Source: Bradyrhizobium sp. LLZ17
Lineage (GTDB): Bacteria; Pseudomonadota; Alphaproteobacteria; Rhizobiales; Xanthobacteraceae
NCBI RefSeq assembly: GCF_041200145.1
Contig: NZ_CP165734.1
Location: 2,294,001 to 2,358,000, forward strand
Reading direction: 5' to 3'
DNA: 64,000 nucleotides
The number at the start of each line of letters is the position of its first letter. Position 1 is the first letter of the stretch. Below the pieces are notes generated by a model. It was not told the DNA's origin. It searched no databases and saw only the letters and a list, made by a program, of their open reading frames with translations. Below, piece after piece: positions 32,954-41,790 of the stretch. A program made the position numbers and the translations under genes.

Positions 32954-34282
32954 TCAAGACGCCTTGAGTTTTAGCTTCGCCGCGGCGTCGGAGCCAGCCG
33001 CAACCGGCGGATGCCGGATGTGCCAGGCGAGGCTACCTGCGAGGACCGCCGTGGCCATGAGATTATTGCCCCAGGCCTGGATGACGTTGGGAAACGGCGG
33101 CAGCGACAGCAGCATGAGAATGCCGGCGGCGCCGAGGGCAAGCCAGGTTCCCAACCGGACCTTGGCCCGTTCGTCGAAGGCGGCGCGATGCGTCAGCACC
33201 GTCAGCGGGAAGAACAGCCACATGAAGTAGTATTGCCGCGCCAACGGCGAGGCCACCGTCATCAGGCAGAACAGAATGCCGAGCTCCTCGGCGTCAGATC
33301 GCGCCGTTCGCCGCGCTTGCTGCGGCATCACCGCGACGAAGCCAAGCCCGAGCAAGGCCGACACCGCGAGCACGATCCAGTTCGCCGTCTTGTAGTCGAC
33401 GTCGATGACATTCATCGTGCGCGGCGGCTTGTTGGGATCGTCCTGATTGTAGTTCAACGGCCGGACCAGCCGGTGCGTCACGGCGATGACGGACTGGTTG
33501 ACCCATGACCAGTTCTGCTCGTCGCGCTGTCCGAAGCCCCTCTCCGAGCTCGATCCGATCATGCCCTGGTACCAGGTCTTCAGCTCGGCCGCGTTGCGCT
33601 CGAAGCCGCGAATGGGCGCGGGTACGACGTAGAGAAGGATGCCGATGAAGGCGGCCATGCTGAGGACGGCTGCCCACTGCCGCCGCCACACCAGATAGGG
33701 CAGCACCGCGATGGGAAACACCTTGATTGCGGTGGCGAGCGCAAACATGAAGCCTGCGAGCCAGGACCACCGACGCTGCAAACTCCAGAAGCCGGAGAGC
33801 ATCATCGCAAGCAGCACGAGGTTCGGCTGGCCGAGGTCGAACATGTCGAACACGAAGGTCACGGTCACGAGGGCCGGCAGCGCTTCCAGCCAGGGGCCCG
33901 GTCTGCGGTCCGATCCGGTCATCGCATTGGATAGGATCCCCGTGTACCACCACGCCACCATATTCAGGATCGACAGCACGACGTAGAGCGGGATCTTGCC
34001 GAACCAGCTCGGGATCGCGAGCAGAATCGCCGGCAGCGGCGGATAGATGAACTCGAAATATTCGCCGACATCGCTGGGATAGAGCGGCCTGCCCTGCAAG
34101 ACCTGCTGCCCGGCCCAGTACCACAGACCGTAATCCTTGGACTTGCCGTGGCCGAAGATCTCGGGACCGAGGACATCGGCCATCAGGATGACGCAGCAGA
34201 GCAGGAAGAGGAGATCGAGCGGCGCGCGCAGCGAGAGGGGTCTGAGCGCGCCGGGGTTGGGTGAGGAGTTGGGCAAGGTCAC
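32954..34282 (-). CDS. GT87-like membrane glycosyltransferase (DUF2029)
   Basis: This 442-aa integral membrane protein has about ten helices. The first periplasmic loop carries the acidic region SKDYGLWYWAGQQVLQGRPL and YPPLPAILLAIPSWFG, which is the GT87 (DUF2029) signature. The family includes mycobacterial polyprenol-phosphate mannosyltransferases. The start is a GTG. The role in envelope glycan synthesis is inferred from the family, and the donor and acceptor are unknown. It may be cotranscribed with the dipeptidase gene. Confidence 0.8.
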   Translation of the reverse strand: MTLPNSSPNPGALRPLSLRAPLDLLFLLCCVILMADVLGPEIFGHGKSKDYGLWYWAGQQVLQGRPLYPSDVGEYFEFIYPPLPAILLAIPSWFGKIPLYVVLSILNMVAWWYTGILSNAMTGSDRRPGPWLEALPALVTVTFVFDMFDLGQPNLVLLAMMLSGFWSLQRRWSWLAGFMFALATAIKVFPIAVLPYLVWRRQWAAVLSMAAFIGILLYVVPAPIRGFERNAAELKTWYQGMIGSSSERGFGQRDEQNWSWVNQSVIAVTHRLVRPLNYNQDDPNKPPRTMNVIDVDYKTANWIVLAVSALLGLGFVAVMPQQARRTARSDAEELGILFCLMTVASPLARQYYFMWLFFPLTVLTHRAAFDERAKVRLGTWLALGAAGILMLLSLPPFPNVIQAWGNNLMATAVLAGSLAWHIRHPPVAAGSDAAAKLKLKAS

Positions 34283-34460
34283 ATGCGGTCCAGTCTGGGG
34301 AACCTAGCACCTAGCAGACCGGCGGAGGCTTGGAGAGCCCCCTTCACCCGATTTTGTAGCTGCCGCGAACTCCAGCTCCTGCGCATCTGCCTTCGCTGAA
34401 GCTTCGCAGACAGAAGCGGAGCGAGGTCGGGGATGGATGGCCCCAAACGCGTCATTCTGC

Positions 34461-36083
34461 CTACCTTCGCAGCAGTCCACCGAGCGCGCCGCGGACCAGC
34501 GCGCGGCCGACCGAGCCGCCAAGCTGGCCACCGACCGATTTACCGAGATCGGCCACGACGCCGCCGACCACCTTGCCGGTGACCGTGCGCGTGACGTCGC
34601 GCGCGATGCGCTGGCCGGTCGTCAGCCGATTGCGTCCGGTGTTGGTGCCGAAGATGGTGCCGACGATCGAGCCGATCTGGCCGAGGATGCCGCCACCGCT
34701 TCCGCCCGCGGCGCCGTCGGCCGACGCCGCCGTGCCGGCGATGCGCTTCTGGATGATCTCGTAGGCGGAGTCGGAATCGATCGCGGTGTCGTATTTGCCC
34801 TTGACCGGGCTCGCATCCATGATTGCCTTGCGCTCCTCCGGTGTGATCGGCCCGATGCGGGCCGATGGCGGGCGGATCATCACCCGCTCGACCATCGCCG
34901 GCGTGCCGTTGCCTTCGAGGAAGGACACCAGCGCCTCGCCCTTGCCGAGCTCCATGATCACCTTGGCGGTATCCAGCTTCGGGTTGGGCCGGAAGGTCTG
35001 GGCCGCGGCGGCGACAGCCTTCTGATCGCGCGGGGTGAAGGCGCGTAGCGCATGCTGCACCCGGTTGCCCATCTGGCCGAGCACGCGGTCGGGCACGTCG
35101 ATCGGGTTTTGGGTGACGAAATAGACGCCGACGCCCTTGGAGCGGATCAGGCGGACCACCTGCTCGATCTTGTCCATCAGCGCTTTCGGCGCATCGTTGA
35201 ACAGCAGATGCGCCTCGTCGAAGAAGAACACCAGTTTTGGCTTCGACGGATCGCCGACCTCGGGCAGCTCCTCGAACAATTCTGACAGCATCCAGAGCAG
35301 GAAGGTCGCGTAAAGCCGCGGGCTCTGCATCAGCTTGTCGGCGACGAGGATGTTGACCATGCCGCGGCCGTCGCGGTCGGTCTTCATGAAGTCCTTCAGC
35401 GTCAACGCGGGCTCGCCGAAGAACTTTGTGCCGCCCTGGTTCTCCAGCACCAGGAGCTGGCGCTGAATGGTGCCCACGGTGGCCTTGGTGACGTTGCCAA
35501 AACCCTGGGCAGCTTTCCGGATCGATGCCAGCGGATCTTCTGCCGCGTCCGGCCCCTTCTTGCCACTGTCGGGCACGATGGCATCGAGCAACGCCCGCAG
35601 ATCCTTCATGTCGATCAGGGCAAGACCGTTGTCGTCGGCGACGCGGAAGGCGACGTTGAGCACGCCTTCCTGCACGTCGTTCAAATCGAGCATACGCGCC
35701 AGCAGCAGCGGCCCCATCTCGGTGACGGTGGCCCGCACCGGATGACCCTGCTCGCCGAACACGTCCCAAAACACCGTCGAGAACTGGTCGGGCTGGAATT
35801 TCAGCGCCATCTCGCTTGCACGCTTGATAATGAAATCCTTGGCCTCCCCAACCTGCGAGATGCCGGAGAGGTCGCCCTTGATGTCGGCGGCGAACACCGG
35901 GACACCGGCGCGGGCGAATCCTTCCGCCATCACTTGCAACGACACCGTCTTGCCGGTTCCGGTTGCACCGGTGACGAGGCCGTGGCGATTGGCGAGCGCC
36001 AGCGTCAGCCAGGCCTGCTCGTCTCCCTTGCCGACGAAGATCTTGTCGTCGGTATCGCCGAGCGTGTTGTCCTGTGGCGTCAT
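34461..36083 (-). CDS. HerA-like ATPase, DUF853/YjgR family
   Basis: This 540-aa P-loop ATPase has Walker [12 protein letters not shown] near residue 40, [13 protein letters not shown] after it, Walker [14 protein letters not shown] near 290 and sensor motif [13 protein letters not shown]. The C-terminus (460-540) is Gly-rich and contains [17 protein letters not shown], as in DUF853 proteins. The fold is that of HerA/FtsK DNA translocases, but no nuclease partner is nearby. The cellular role is unknown. ATG 36083 is preferred over a GTG one codon upstream. Confidence 0.87.
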   Translation of the reverse strand: MTPQDNTLGDTDDKIFVGKGDEQAWLTLALANRHGLVTGATGTGKTVSLQVMAEGFARAGVPVFAADIKGDLSGISQVGEAKDFIIKRASEMALKFQPDQFSTVFWDVFGEQGHPVRATVTEMGPLLLARMLDLNDVQEGVLNVAFRVADDNGLALIDMKDLRALLDAIVPDSGKKGPDAAEDPLASIRKAAQGFGNVTKATVGTIQRQLLVLENQGGTKFFGEPALTLKDFMKTDRDGRGMVNILVADKLMQSPRLYATFLLWMLSELFEELPEVGDPSKPKLVFFFDEAHLLFNDAPKALMDKIEQVVRLIRSKGVGVYFVTQNPIDVPDRVLGQMGNRVQHALRAFTPRDQKAVAAAAQTFRPNPKLDTAKVIMELGKGEALVSFLEGNGTPAMVERVMIRPPSARIGPITPEERKAIMDASPVKGKYDTAIDSDSAYEIIQKRIAGTAASADGAAGGSGGGILGQIGSIVGTIFGTNTGRNRLTTGQRIARDVTRTVTGKVVGGVVADLGKSVGGQLGGSVGRALVRGALGGLLRR

Positions 36084-36436
36084 CACTGTCTCTATCTATT
36101 TTTCTGCTTGTTTCGCGTATTGAAATTCAAGCGAACCAGTTCCGTAGTTTAACGCATGTCGTGCGCCGATTGAAACCGTTCAAGACGCCCCGGACATGTC
36201 ACATTCTCGGAGCACGGACGCGAGACTATCCGCCAAAAGTCGCAGCGATACATTCGCACCGCGGCAAATTTTCATTCGTTTCCTTCTCCGCTCTTGCATC
36301 GCTGCAACACTTTTCGCGCGATTGAAGATGAATCGGACACCGCGTGCGTTCATCGCTTGTATTTCACATCGCACCGGCTCAAGATCGTTTGTCGAAAACA
36401 ATACTCCGGCATGTGAACCGGCTGAGGGGCGGCCAT
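36084..36436. other. Intergenic region with no recognised gene
   Basis: This 353-bp divergent gap is moderately AT-rich (T-runs near 36095 and 36270). It must hold promoters for the ATPase gene (leftward) and the next small gene (rightward). No repeat or defined operator is seen. Confidence 0.45.
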
Positions 36437-36802
36437 ATGGACGAGCTGATCGGGCGGCTGGCGACAAACGCCAGCATAGATAGTGCTGTCGCTGAAAAGA
36501 CCGTCGGCATTATCCTGGGTTTCCTCCGCAGCGAAGGTCCTTCCGACAGCGTCCAGGCTCTGATCGACCATATCCCCGGTGCAGATGCTGCCATCGAGGC
36601 CTCCAGGAGCGGCGGCGGACTGTCGCGGCTGATGGGCGGCGGACTGATGGCGGTGGGCACGCGCCTGATGGGCCTGGGACTTGGCATGTCCGACATTCAA
36701 ACGATTGCCCGTGAACTTTTCCGGTTCGGCCGAGACAAAATCGGAGCGGATCAGATGGGCAAGATCATCGCGGAGACGCCGGGCCTCAGCCAGTTCGCCT
36801 GA
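36437..36802 (+). CDS. Small conserved helical protein (DUF2267/DUF2780-like)
   Basis: This 121-aa protein begins MDELIGRLATNASIDSAVAE and contains KTVGIILGFLRSEGP, LMGGGLMAVGTRLMGLGLGM and GRDKIGADQMGKIIAETPGL. The pattern of two helical hairpins separated by a Gly/Met-rich stretch is that of small DUF2267/DUF2780-like proteins of Alphaproteobacteria. GAGGGG precedes ATG 36437; a longer frame is unlikely. The function is unknown. It may be cotranscribed with the next gene, 26 bp away. Confidence 0.65.
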   Translation: MDELIGRLATNASIDSAVAEKTVGIILGFLRSEGPSDSVQALIDHIPGADAAIEASRSGGGLSRLMGGGLMAVGTRLMGLGLGMSDIQTIARELFRFGRDKIGADQMGKIIAETPGLSQFA

Positions 36803-36828
36803 GGCTTTCGCACTTCATACTGAGTATC

Positions 36829-37236
36829 ATGACATATCCCATCTCCGAGATTGAGGGCCTGCCGGCCTTTGCCGCAAACAAGCTGAAGGCCCAGGGTATT
36901 CGCACCACCAGCGCGCTGCTGGAAGCCGCGAGCACCGCCAAGGGCCGCAAGACGCTGTCGGCCAAGACCGGCATCAGCGAGCAGCAACTGCTGGAATGGG
37001 CCAACGTCTCCGACTACATGCGCATTCCCGGCATGGGCAGGGCCAAGGTCGGCCTGGTCCGTGCCGCCGGCGTCACGACCGTGCGCGAACTTTCCTATCG
37101 CAATCCCGCGCGGCTCGCCCAGAGCATGCGGGAGGCGAACGAGAAGAGGAAACTCGTCCGCATCCTGCCCTCGGAAAAATCGGTCGGCGACATCATCGCC
37201 AAGGCGAAGAAGCTGGCGCCGAAGATTACGTATTAA
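36829..37236 (+). CDS. DUF4332 helix-hairpin-helix protein
   Basis: This 135-aa protein has two helix-hairpin-helix units: ISEIEGLPAFAANKLKAQGI and MRIPGMGRAKVGLVRAAGV. It is a typical DUF4332 protein, a family likely to bind DNA or act as a small adaptor. It follows the preceding gene by 26 bp on the same strand. A palindromic repeat lies after it. Confidence 0.82.
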   Translation: MTYPISEIEGLPAFAANKLKAQGIRTTSALLEAASTAKGRKTLSAKTGISEQQLLEWANVSDYMRIPGMGRAKVGLVRAAGVTTVRELSYRNPARLAQSMREANEKRKLVRILPSEKSVGDIIAKAKKLAPKITY

Positions 37237-37283
37237 GCCCTCACTTTCTCCATCATCCTGACAGGGTGACCGCGATAAAGTCC

Positions 37284-37372
37284 GTAGCCCGGATGGAGCG
37301 CAGCGCAATCCGGGGTTGTTCGAGAGCCGGGCGATGCCGGTCCTGGATTTCGCTGCGCTCCATCCAGGCTAC
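37284..37372. repeat. Intact palindromic repeat, GTAGCCCGGATGGAGCG type
   Basis: GTAGCCCGGATGGAGCGCAG pairs with CTGCGCTCCATCCAGGCTAC. This is an intact relative of the repeat interrupted by the satellite at 19664/30300, and it shows the same ATGGAGCG core in both arms. Confidence 0.8.
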
Positions 37373-37437
37373 GAAGACAAGATCCGCAGCCGCATCCCGT
37401 CTTGACTCCCCCTCCCCGACCGCGCAAAGCCTGCCGC

Positions 37438-38298
37438 ATGAACGCCTCGCCCTTCCCATCCGTCGCGGCGGCCGGCTCGGCCGGGCCTGACGTGCTGCGG
37501 ACGCTCCTGGGCCGGCCGATTCCGGCGGTGATGGGGGTGCTCAACGTCACCCCGGATTCGTTCTCGGACGGCGGCGAGTTCATCGCGCCCGATCAGGCGC
37601 TGGTGCGGGCGCGGGCAATGATCGCTGCCGGCGTCGACATCATCGATATCGGCGCCGAGTCCACCCGGCCCTACAAGGGCGCCCGGCCGGTCACGGCGGC
37701 GGACGAGCTCGCCCGACTGAAACCGGTGCTGGCCGAGATCGTCGCGCTCGGCGTGCCGGTGTCGATCGACAGCATGAAGGCCGAGGTGGTGGCGTTCGCA
37801 CTCGACCAGGGCGCGGCGATCGCCAACGACGTCTGGGGACTGCAACGCGACGCCGCAATGGCGCCGCTGGTGGCTGATAAAGGCGTCCCAGTCATCGTCA
37901 TGCACAACCGTGACAGCGCCGATCCTGCCGTCGACATCATCGCGGACATGAAAGCATTCTTTCAGCGCTCGCTCGATATCGCGGCACAGGCCGGCATCGC
38001 GCGGGAGAAAATCGTGCTCGATCCCGGCATCGGCTTCGGCAAGACCGCCGAGCAGAGCATGATTGCGCTGGCGCGGCTGCGCGAATTCGAGATCTTCGGC
38101 CTGCCGATGCTGGTCGGCGCCTCGCGCAAGCGCTTCATCGCGTCGGTGTCGCCATCAGAGCCGAGAGAACGGCTGGCCGGCTCGATCGCCGCGCACCTCA
38201 TCGCCGCGCAGCGCGGTGCAAAAGTCATCCGGACCCATGACGTCGCCGAGACCTTGCAGGCCCTGCGGGTCGCCAACGCAATCGAGAGCCAGCAATGA
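37438..38298 (+). CDS. folP: Dihydropteroate synthase
   Basis: This 286-aa TIM-barrel enzyme joins p-aminobenzoate to 6-hydroxymethyl-dihydropterin diphosphate to form dihydropteroate in folate synthesis. Signatures are VMGVLNVTPDSFSDGGEF (residues 25-43), DIGAESTRP, IANDVWG, VIVMHNR, LDPGIGFGKT and LVGASRKRFI. It has the sulfonamide-target active site. I chose ATG 37438; a TTG 36 bases upstream is in frame. Its stop overlaps the folB start (ATGA), so the fol genes form a coupled operon. Confidence 0.95.
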   Translation: MNASPFPSVAAAGSAGPDVLRTLLGRPIPAVMGVLNVTPDSFSDGGEFIAPDQALVRARAMIAAGVDIIDIGAESTRPYKGARPVTAADELARLKPVLAEIVALGVPVSIDSMKAEVVAFALDQGAAIANDVWGLQRDAAMAPLVADKGVPVIVMHNRDSADPAVDIIADMKAFFQRSLDIAAQAGIAREKIVLDPGIGFGKTAEQSMIALARLREFEIFGLPMLVGASRKRFIASVSPSEPRERLAGSIAAHLIAAQRGAKVIRTHDVAETLQALRVANAIESQQ

Positions 38299-38663
38299 CC
38301 GATACGATTTTCGTGACCGGCCTGTCGATCCATGCCCGCCATGGCGTGATGGAGCACGAGACCGAAGTCGGCCAGCGTTTTGTCATCGATCTCGAACTCT
38401 ACACGGAACTGTCGGAGCCTTCGCGCAGCGACCGGCTTGCCGACACGGTCTCCTACGCCGACGTCGTGGCGACCACCACGGCGGCGTTCAAGAACACCAA
38501 TTACAAGCTGCTGGAGCGCGCGGCCGGCGCGGTCGCGGACGCCATCCTGTCGCACTTCCCGCGCATCCGCGCGGTGAAGGTCACCGTGCACAAGCCGCAT
38601 GCGCCGATCGCGGCGATCTTCGACGATGTCGGCATCGTGCTGACGCGCTCGCGGCATCCCTGA
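38295..38663 (+). CDS. folB: Dihydroneopterin aldolase
   Basis: This 122-aa enzyme splits 7,8-dihydroneopterin into hydroxymethyl-dihydropterin and glycolaldehyde, or epimerises it. The FolB opening ITxxxLSIHARHGVMEHE is present (GLSIHARHGVMEHETEVGQR), with the active-site Glu in that motif, LADTVSYADV in the middle and VKVTVHKPHAPI before the C-terminus. It overlaps folP by 4 bases and is followed by folK 1 bp later. Confidence 0.93.
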   Translation: MTDTIFVTGLSIHARHGVMEHETEVGQRFVIDLELYTELSEPSRSDRLADTVSYADVVATTTAAFKNTNYKLLERAAGAVADAILSHFPRIRAVKVTVHKPHAPIAAIFDDVGIVLTRSRHP

Positions 38664-38664
38664 C

Positions 38665-39156
38665 ATGGCGAGCGTCCTCATTGCGCTGGGCGGCAATGTC
38701 GGCGATGTCCGCGCGACGTTTGGCAAGGCAATCTCCCATATCTGCGGCATGGCGCAGGCTTCGCTGATCGCGCGCTCATCGGACTACAGGACGCCGCCCT
38801 GGGGCGACGAGGACCAGGATCCCTTCATCGACGCATGCGTCGAGATCGAGACCAGCCTCGATCCGCACGCGCTGTTGTTCGTGATGCAGAAGGTCGAGCA
38901 GAAATTCGGCCGCACGCGCGACAAAGAGCGGCGCTGGGGACCGCGCACGCTCGATCTCGACATGATCGCCTATGACGATGTCAGCTTGCGGAAGCCTGAC
39001 CTGACCTTGCCGCATCCGCGCCTATTCGAGCGTCCCTTCGTGCTGGTGCCGCTCGCCGAGATCGCACCGGACCGCGTGATTGGCGGCATTCGGGTTGGCG
39101 ACGGGCTCGCCAGCGTCTCGACGCAAGGGATTGAGCGGCTTCCCAATACCGGCTAA
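38665..39156 (+). CDS. folK: Hydroxymethyl-dihydropteridine diphosphokinase
   Basis: This 163-aa HPPK enzyme transfers diphosphate from ATP to hydroxymethyl-dihydropterin, the step before FolP. Signatures are IALGGNVGDVRATF at the N-terminus, SSDYRTPPWG, the metal and nucleotide motif RRWGPRTLDLDMIAYDD and LPHPRLFERPFVLVPLAEI. It completes the folP-folB-folK run, so three consecutive folate steps are encoded together. Confidence 0.95.
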   Translation: MASVLIALGGNVGDVRATFGKAISHICGMAQASLIARSSDYRTPPWGDEDQDPFIDACVEIETSLDPHALLFVMQKVEQKFGRTRDKERRWGPRTLDLDMIAYDDVSLRKPDLTLPHPRLFERPFVLVPLAEIAPDRVIGGIRVGDGLASVSTQGIERLPNTG

Positions 39157-39237
39157 CCAAAAACAACCGTTTGCAGGGACGGCCGGCCGTGGCAATTTCG
39201 CCGCCGAACAACAAGCCGTTCGGGAGCCTTTCGCCGC

Positions 39238-41109
39238 ATGACCTCCGTGACTGACGACCTGCCGTTGGCGGCCGATTTTCCCAAGGCAACGCTCGAAGAC
39301 TGGCGCAAGCTGGTCGACGGCGTGCTGAAGGGCGCGCCGTTCGAGAAGCTGGTCGGCAAGACCTATGACGGCCTCAAGATTGAGCCGCTCTATTCGCGCG
39401 CCAAAGGCGTCGCGCCGGTGGCAGGACGGCCCGCGGCCGCGCCATGGCAGATCATGCAGCGGATCGACCATCCTGATGCGGTCGCTGCAAACGCCCAGGC
39501 TCTGCAGGATCTGGAGAACGGCGCCACGGGGCTCGCGCTGGTGTTCGCTGGCGGCAATGGCAGCCACGGCTTTGGGCTGGAACCGACGGCCGATGCGGTC
39601 GCAAAGGCTTTGAAGGACATTCATCTCGATGCCGGCATCGGCATCGAGCTCCAGGTCGGCCCGCAATCGCGGATGGCCGCGATCCATGTCGCGGAATATG
39701 TGAAGAGCAACGGCATCGATCCCTCTGCCTGCGACATCCGCTTCGGGCTCGATCCGCTCGGGGCCTGCGCGGTGTGGGGCCATAGCCCCTACAGCTGGGA
39801 GGAGATCGCTCCCGCGGTCACCGGCGCCATCAAGGGGCTTGCCGCGCTCGGCTTCAAGGGACCGTTCGCGGCAAGCGACGGGCGCGTGATTCATGATGCC
39901 GGCGGATCCGAGGTGCAGGAGCTGGCTTTCGTGCTCGCCTGCGGCGTGGCCTATCTGCGCGCCATCGAAGGTGCCGGGATTCCGCTCGAGCAGGCGCAAG
40001 GCATGGTTTATGCGCGGCTTGCCGCGGATGCCGATCAGTTTTTGACCATGGCGAAATTCCGCGCACTGCGGCTGCTCTGGGCGCGCATCGAGACGGCGTG
40101 CGGACTCGCGCCAAAACCGCTGTTCATCGCCGCCGATACCGCTTGGCGCATGCTGACGCAGCGCGATCCCTATGTGAACATGCTGCGCGCGACCATGGCG
40201 ACCTTTGCGGCGGGGCTCGCGGGCGCCAATGCGATCACCGTGCTGCCGCATACGCTGGCGCTCGGGCTTCCCGATCCGTTCGCGCGGCGCGTGGCGCGCA
40301 ACACGCAAGCCGTGCTTCTGGAAGAGAGCAACCTCGCCAAGGTCAGCGATCCCGCGGCAGGCGCGGGCGGCATCGAGACGCTGACCGCGCAGCTGTGCGA
40401 CGCGGCCTGGGCGCTGTTCCAGGAGAGCGAGACAGCCGGCGGCGCTTTCGCTGCACTTCAGCAGGGCCTGTTCCAGAGCAAGGTCGCGGCCACGCGGAGA
40501 GCGCGTGACGCCAACATCGCAAAGCGCCGCGAAGTGCTGACCGGCGCCAGCGAGTTTCCAAACCTGAACGAGCGCGAGACGGCGGTGCTGATGGCGACGC
40601 CGATCGCGCTGGCGGCTTACGGCGAGCCAAAATACAAATTCGATGCGCTTCCGCCGATCCGGCTGGCCCAACCGTTCGAGGCCTTGCGCGACAAATCCGA
40701 CGCGGCTTTGAAGGCGCGCGGCGCCAGGCCAAAAGTGTTTCTGGCCAACTTGGGCACGCCGGCCGATTTCACGGCGCGCGCGACCTTTGCAAAGAGCTTG
40801 TTCGAGACCGGCGGCATCCAGGCCGTGGACGGCGAGGGTTTTGTCGATCCCGCCAAGCTCGCGGCCGCCTTCAAGGCCTCCGGTGCCGAGTTCGCCTGCC
40901 TTTGTTCCAGCGACACGGTCTATACGGAACACGCCGAAGCCGCGGCGAAGGCCCTGCAAACCGCCGGCGCGCGGCATATCTATCTGGCGGGCCGCCCGGG
41001 CGAGGCCGAAGCGGCGCTGCGGGCCGCCGGCGTCACGGGCTTTGTCTTTGCCGGCGTTGATGCGCTTGCAACCTTGCAGGACGCCTATCGACGGATGGAG
41101 CAGCCATGA
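39238..41109 (+). CDS. mutA: Methylmalonyl-CoA mutase small subunit
   Basis: This 623-aa protein matches the beta/small subunit of heterodimeric methylmalonyl-CoA mutase. The TIM-barrel part is present (APWQIMQRIDHP; LLWARIETACGL; RDPYVNMLRATMATFAAG), but the C-terminal cobalamin-like domain lacks the DxHxxG histidine motif, as expected for the non-catalytic subunit. Together with MutB it interconverts methylmalonyl-CoA and succinyl-CoA for propionate use or PHB-linked metabolism. Its stop overlaps the next gene by 4 bases. Confidence 0.9.
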   Translation: MTSVTDDLPLAADFPKATLEDWRKLVDGVLKGAPFEKLVGKTYDGLKIEPLYSRAKGVAPVAGRPAAAPWQIMQRIDHPDAVAANAQALQDLENGATGLALVFAGGNGSHGFGLEPTADAVAKALKDIHLDAGIGIELQVGPQSRMAAIHVAEYVKSNGIDPSACDIRFGLDPLGACAVWGHSPYSWEEIAPAVTGAIKGLAALGFKGPFAASDGRVIHDAGGSEVQELAFVLACGVAYLRAIEGAGIPLEQAQGMVYARLAADADQFLTMAKFRALRLLWARIETACGLAPKPLFIAADTAWRMLTQRDPYVNMLRATMATFAAGLAGANAITVLPHTLALGLPDPFARRVARNTQAVLLEESNLAKVSDPAAGAGGIETLTAQLCDAAWALFQESETAGGAFAALQQGLFQSKVAATRRARDANIAKRREVLTGASEFPNLNERETAVLMATPIALAAYGEPKYKFDALPPIRLAQPFEALRDKSDAALKARGARPKVFLANLGTPADFTARATFAKSLFETGGIQAVDGEGFVDPAKLAAAFKASGAEFACLCSSDTVYTEHAEAAAKALQTAGARHIYLAGRPGEAEAALRAAGVTGFVFAGVDALATLQDAYRRMEQP

Positions 41110-41570
41110 CGGAAACCGCAAAACCCGTTCTCACCGGCGGCTGCCAATGCGGCGCTGTGCGCTTCGCGCTGACGGCAACACCGAACAAAGTTTCGATCTG
41201 TCACTGCCGGATGTGCCAGAAGGCGACCGGCTCGCCGTTCGCCTCCTTCGCCGACATCAACCGGACGGATTTCGCCTGGACCAAAGGGCAGCCGTCGTTG
41301 TTTCGATCCTCTTCGATCGCGGAGCGCGGCTATTGCGCAGCCTGCGGCACGCCGCTCAGCTTCGGCCGCATCGACGGCGAGCGGATCGAGATCATGACCG
41401 GCGCGTTCGACAGGCCTGACCGGCTGGTGCCGACGCGGCAATACGGAACCGAATCCCGCCTCGGCTGGGTGGTCGGAATCTCGAACCTGCCGAGCCAGAC
41501 CACGCAACAGAATTACGGACCGGAGAAGATGGCGACGATCGTCAGCCATCAGCATCCGGATCATGATTGA
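41106..41570 (+). CDS. GFA-family zinc protein
   Basis: This 154-aa protein has the GFA (glutathione-dependent formaldehyde-activating-like) fold: GGCQCGAVRFAL, SICHCRMCQKATGSPFASF and YCAACGTPLSF supply the zinc-binding cysteines. The biochemical role of most GFA proteins is unproven. It is placed, with 4-bp and 8-bp overlaps, between the two methylmalonyl-CoA mutase subunit genes, so it must be co-expressed with them. Confidence 0.87.
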   Translation: MTETAKPVLTGGCQCGAVRFALTATPNKVSICHCRMCQKATGSPFASFADINRTDFAWTKGQPSLFRSSSIAERGYCAACGTPLSFGRIDGERIEIMTGAFDRPDRLVPTRQYGTESRLGWVVGISNLPSQTTQQNYGPEKMATIVSHQHPDHD

Positions 41571-41790
41571 GGCCCAACGCGTCGAGGCTGCGACTATGAT
41601 AGGCTATAACATGCTGCGGGCGCTCGGAAGGTTGTTGCATGCGTTGATCGAGTGGGATGTCAGACTCGCGCGGCTGCTCTGGCTCGGAACTGGTGCGATG
41701 ACGAAGAGCCGCATGGATGATCCCGTCTACAAAGAAAATGTGCAGAGACTGGTCGAGCGCAATCGCAGGTTTGAGGATTCCAAGGAATGA
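41563..41790 (+). CDS. 75-aa protein inside the mutase operon
   Basis: This 75-aa protein overlaps the GFA gene by 8 bases and mutB by 4 bases (ATGA), so it is likely translated by coupling. It has a helical segment ([20 protein letters not shown]) and a charged C-terminus ([20 protein letters not shown]). In-frame ATGs at 41596 and 41611 are alternatives. I recognise no family. The tight packing argues that it is real. Confidence 0.6.
   Translation: MIEAQRVEAATMIGYNMLRALGRLLHALIEWDVRLARLLWLGTGAMTKSRMDDPVYKENVQRLVERNRRFEDSKE

Noticed and set aside
39022..41121. 699-codon open frame antisense to mutA, and similar long antisense frames at 42330-44285, 57697-59361, 3691-5079 and 48060-49271
   Set aside because: They lie exactly opposite well-supported genes, have Arg/Asp/Gly-rich composition typical of the complement of GC-rich codons, and show no domain.
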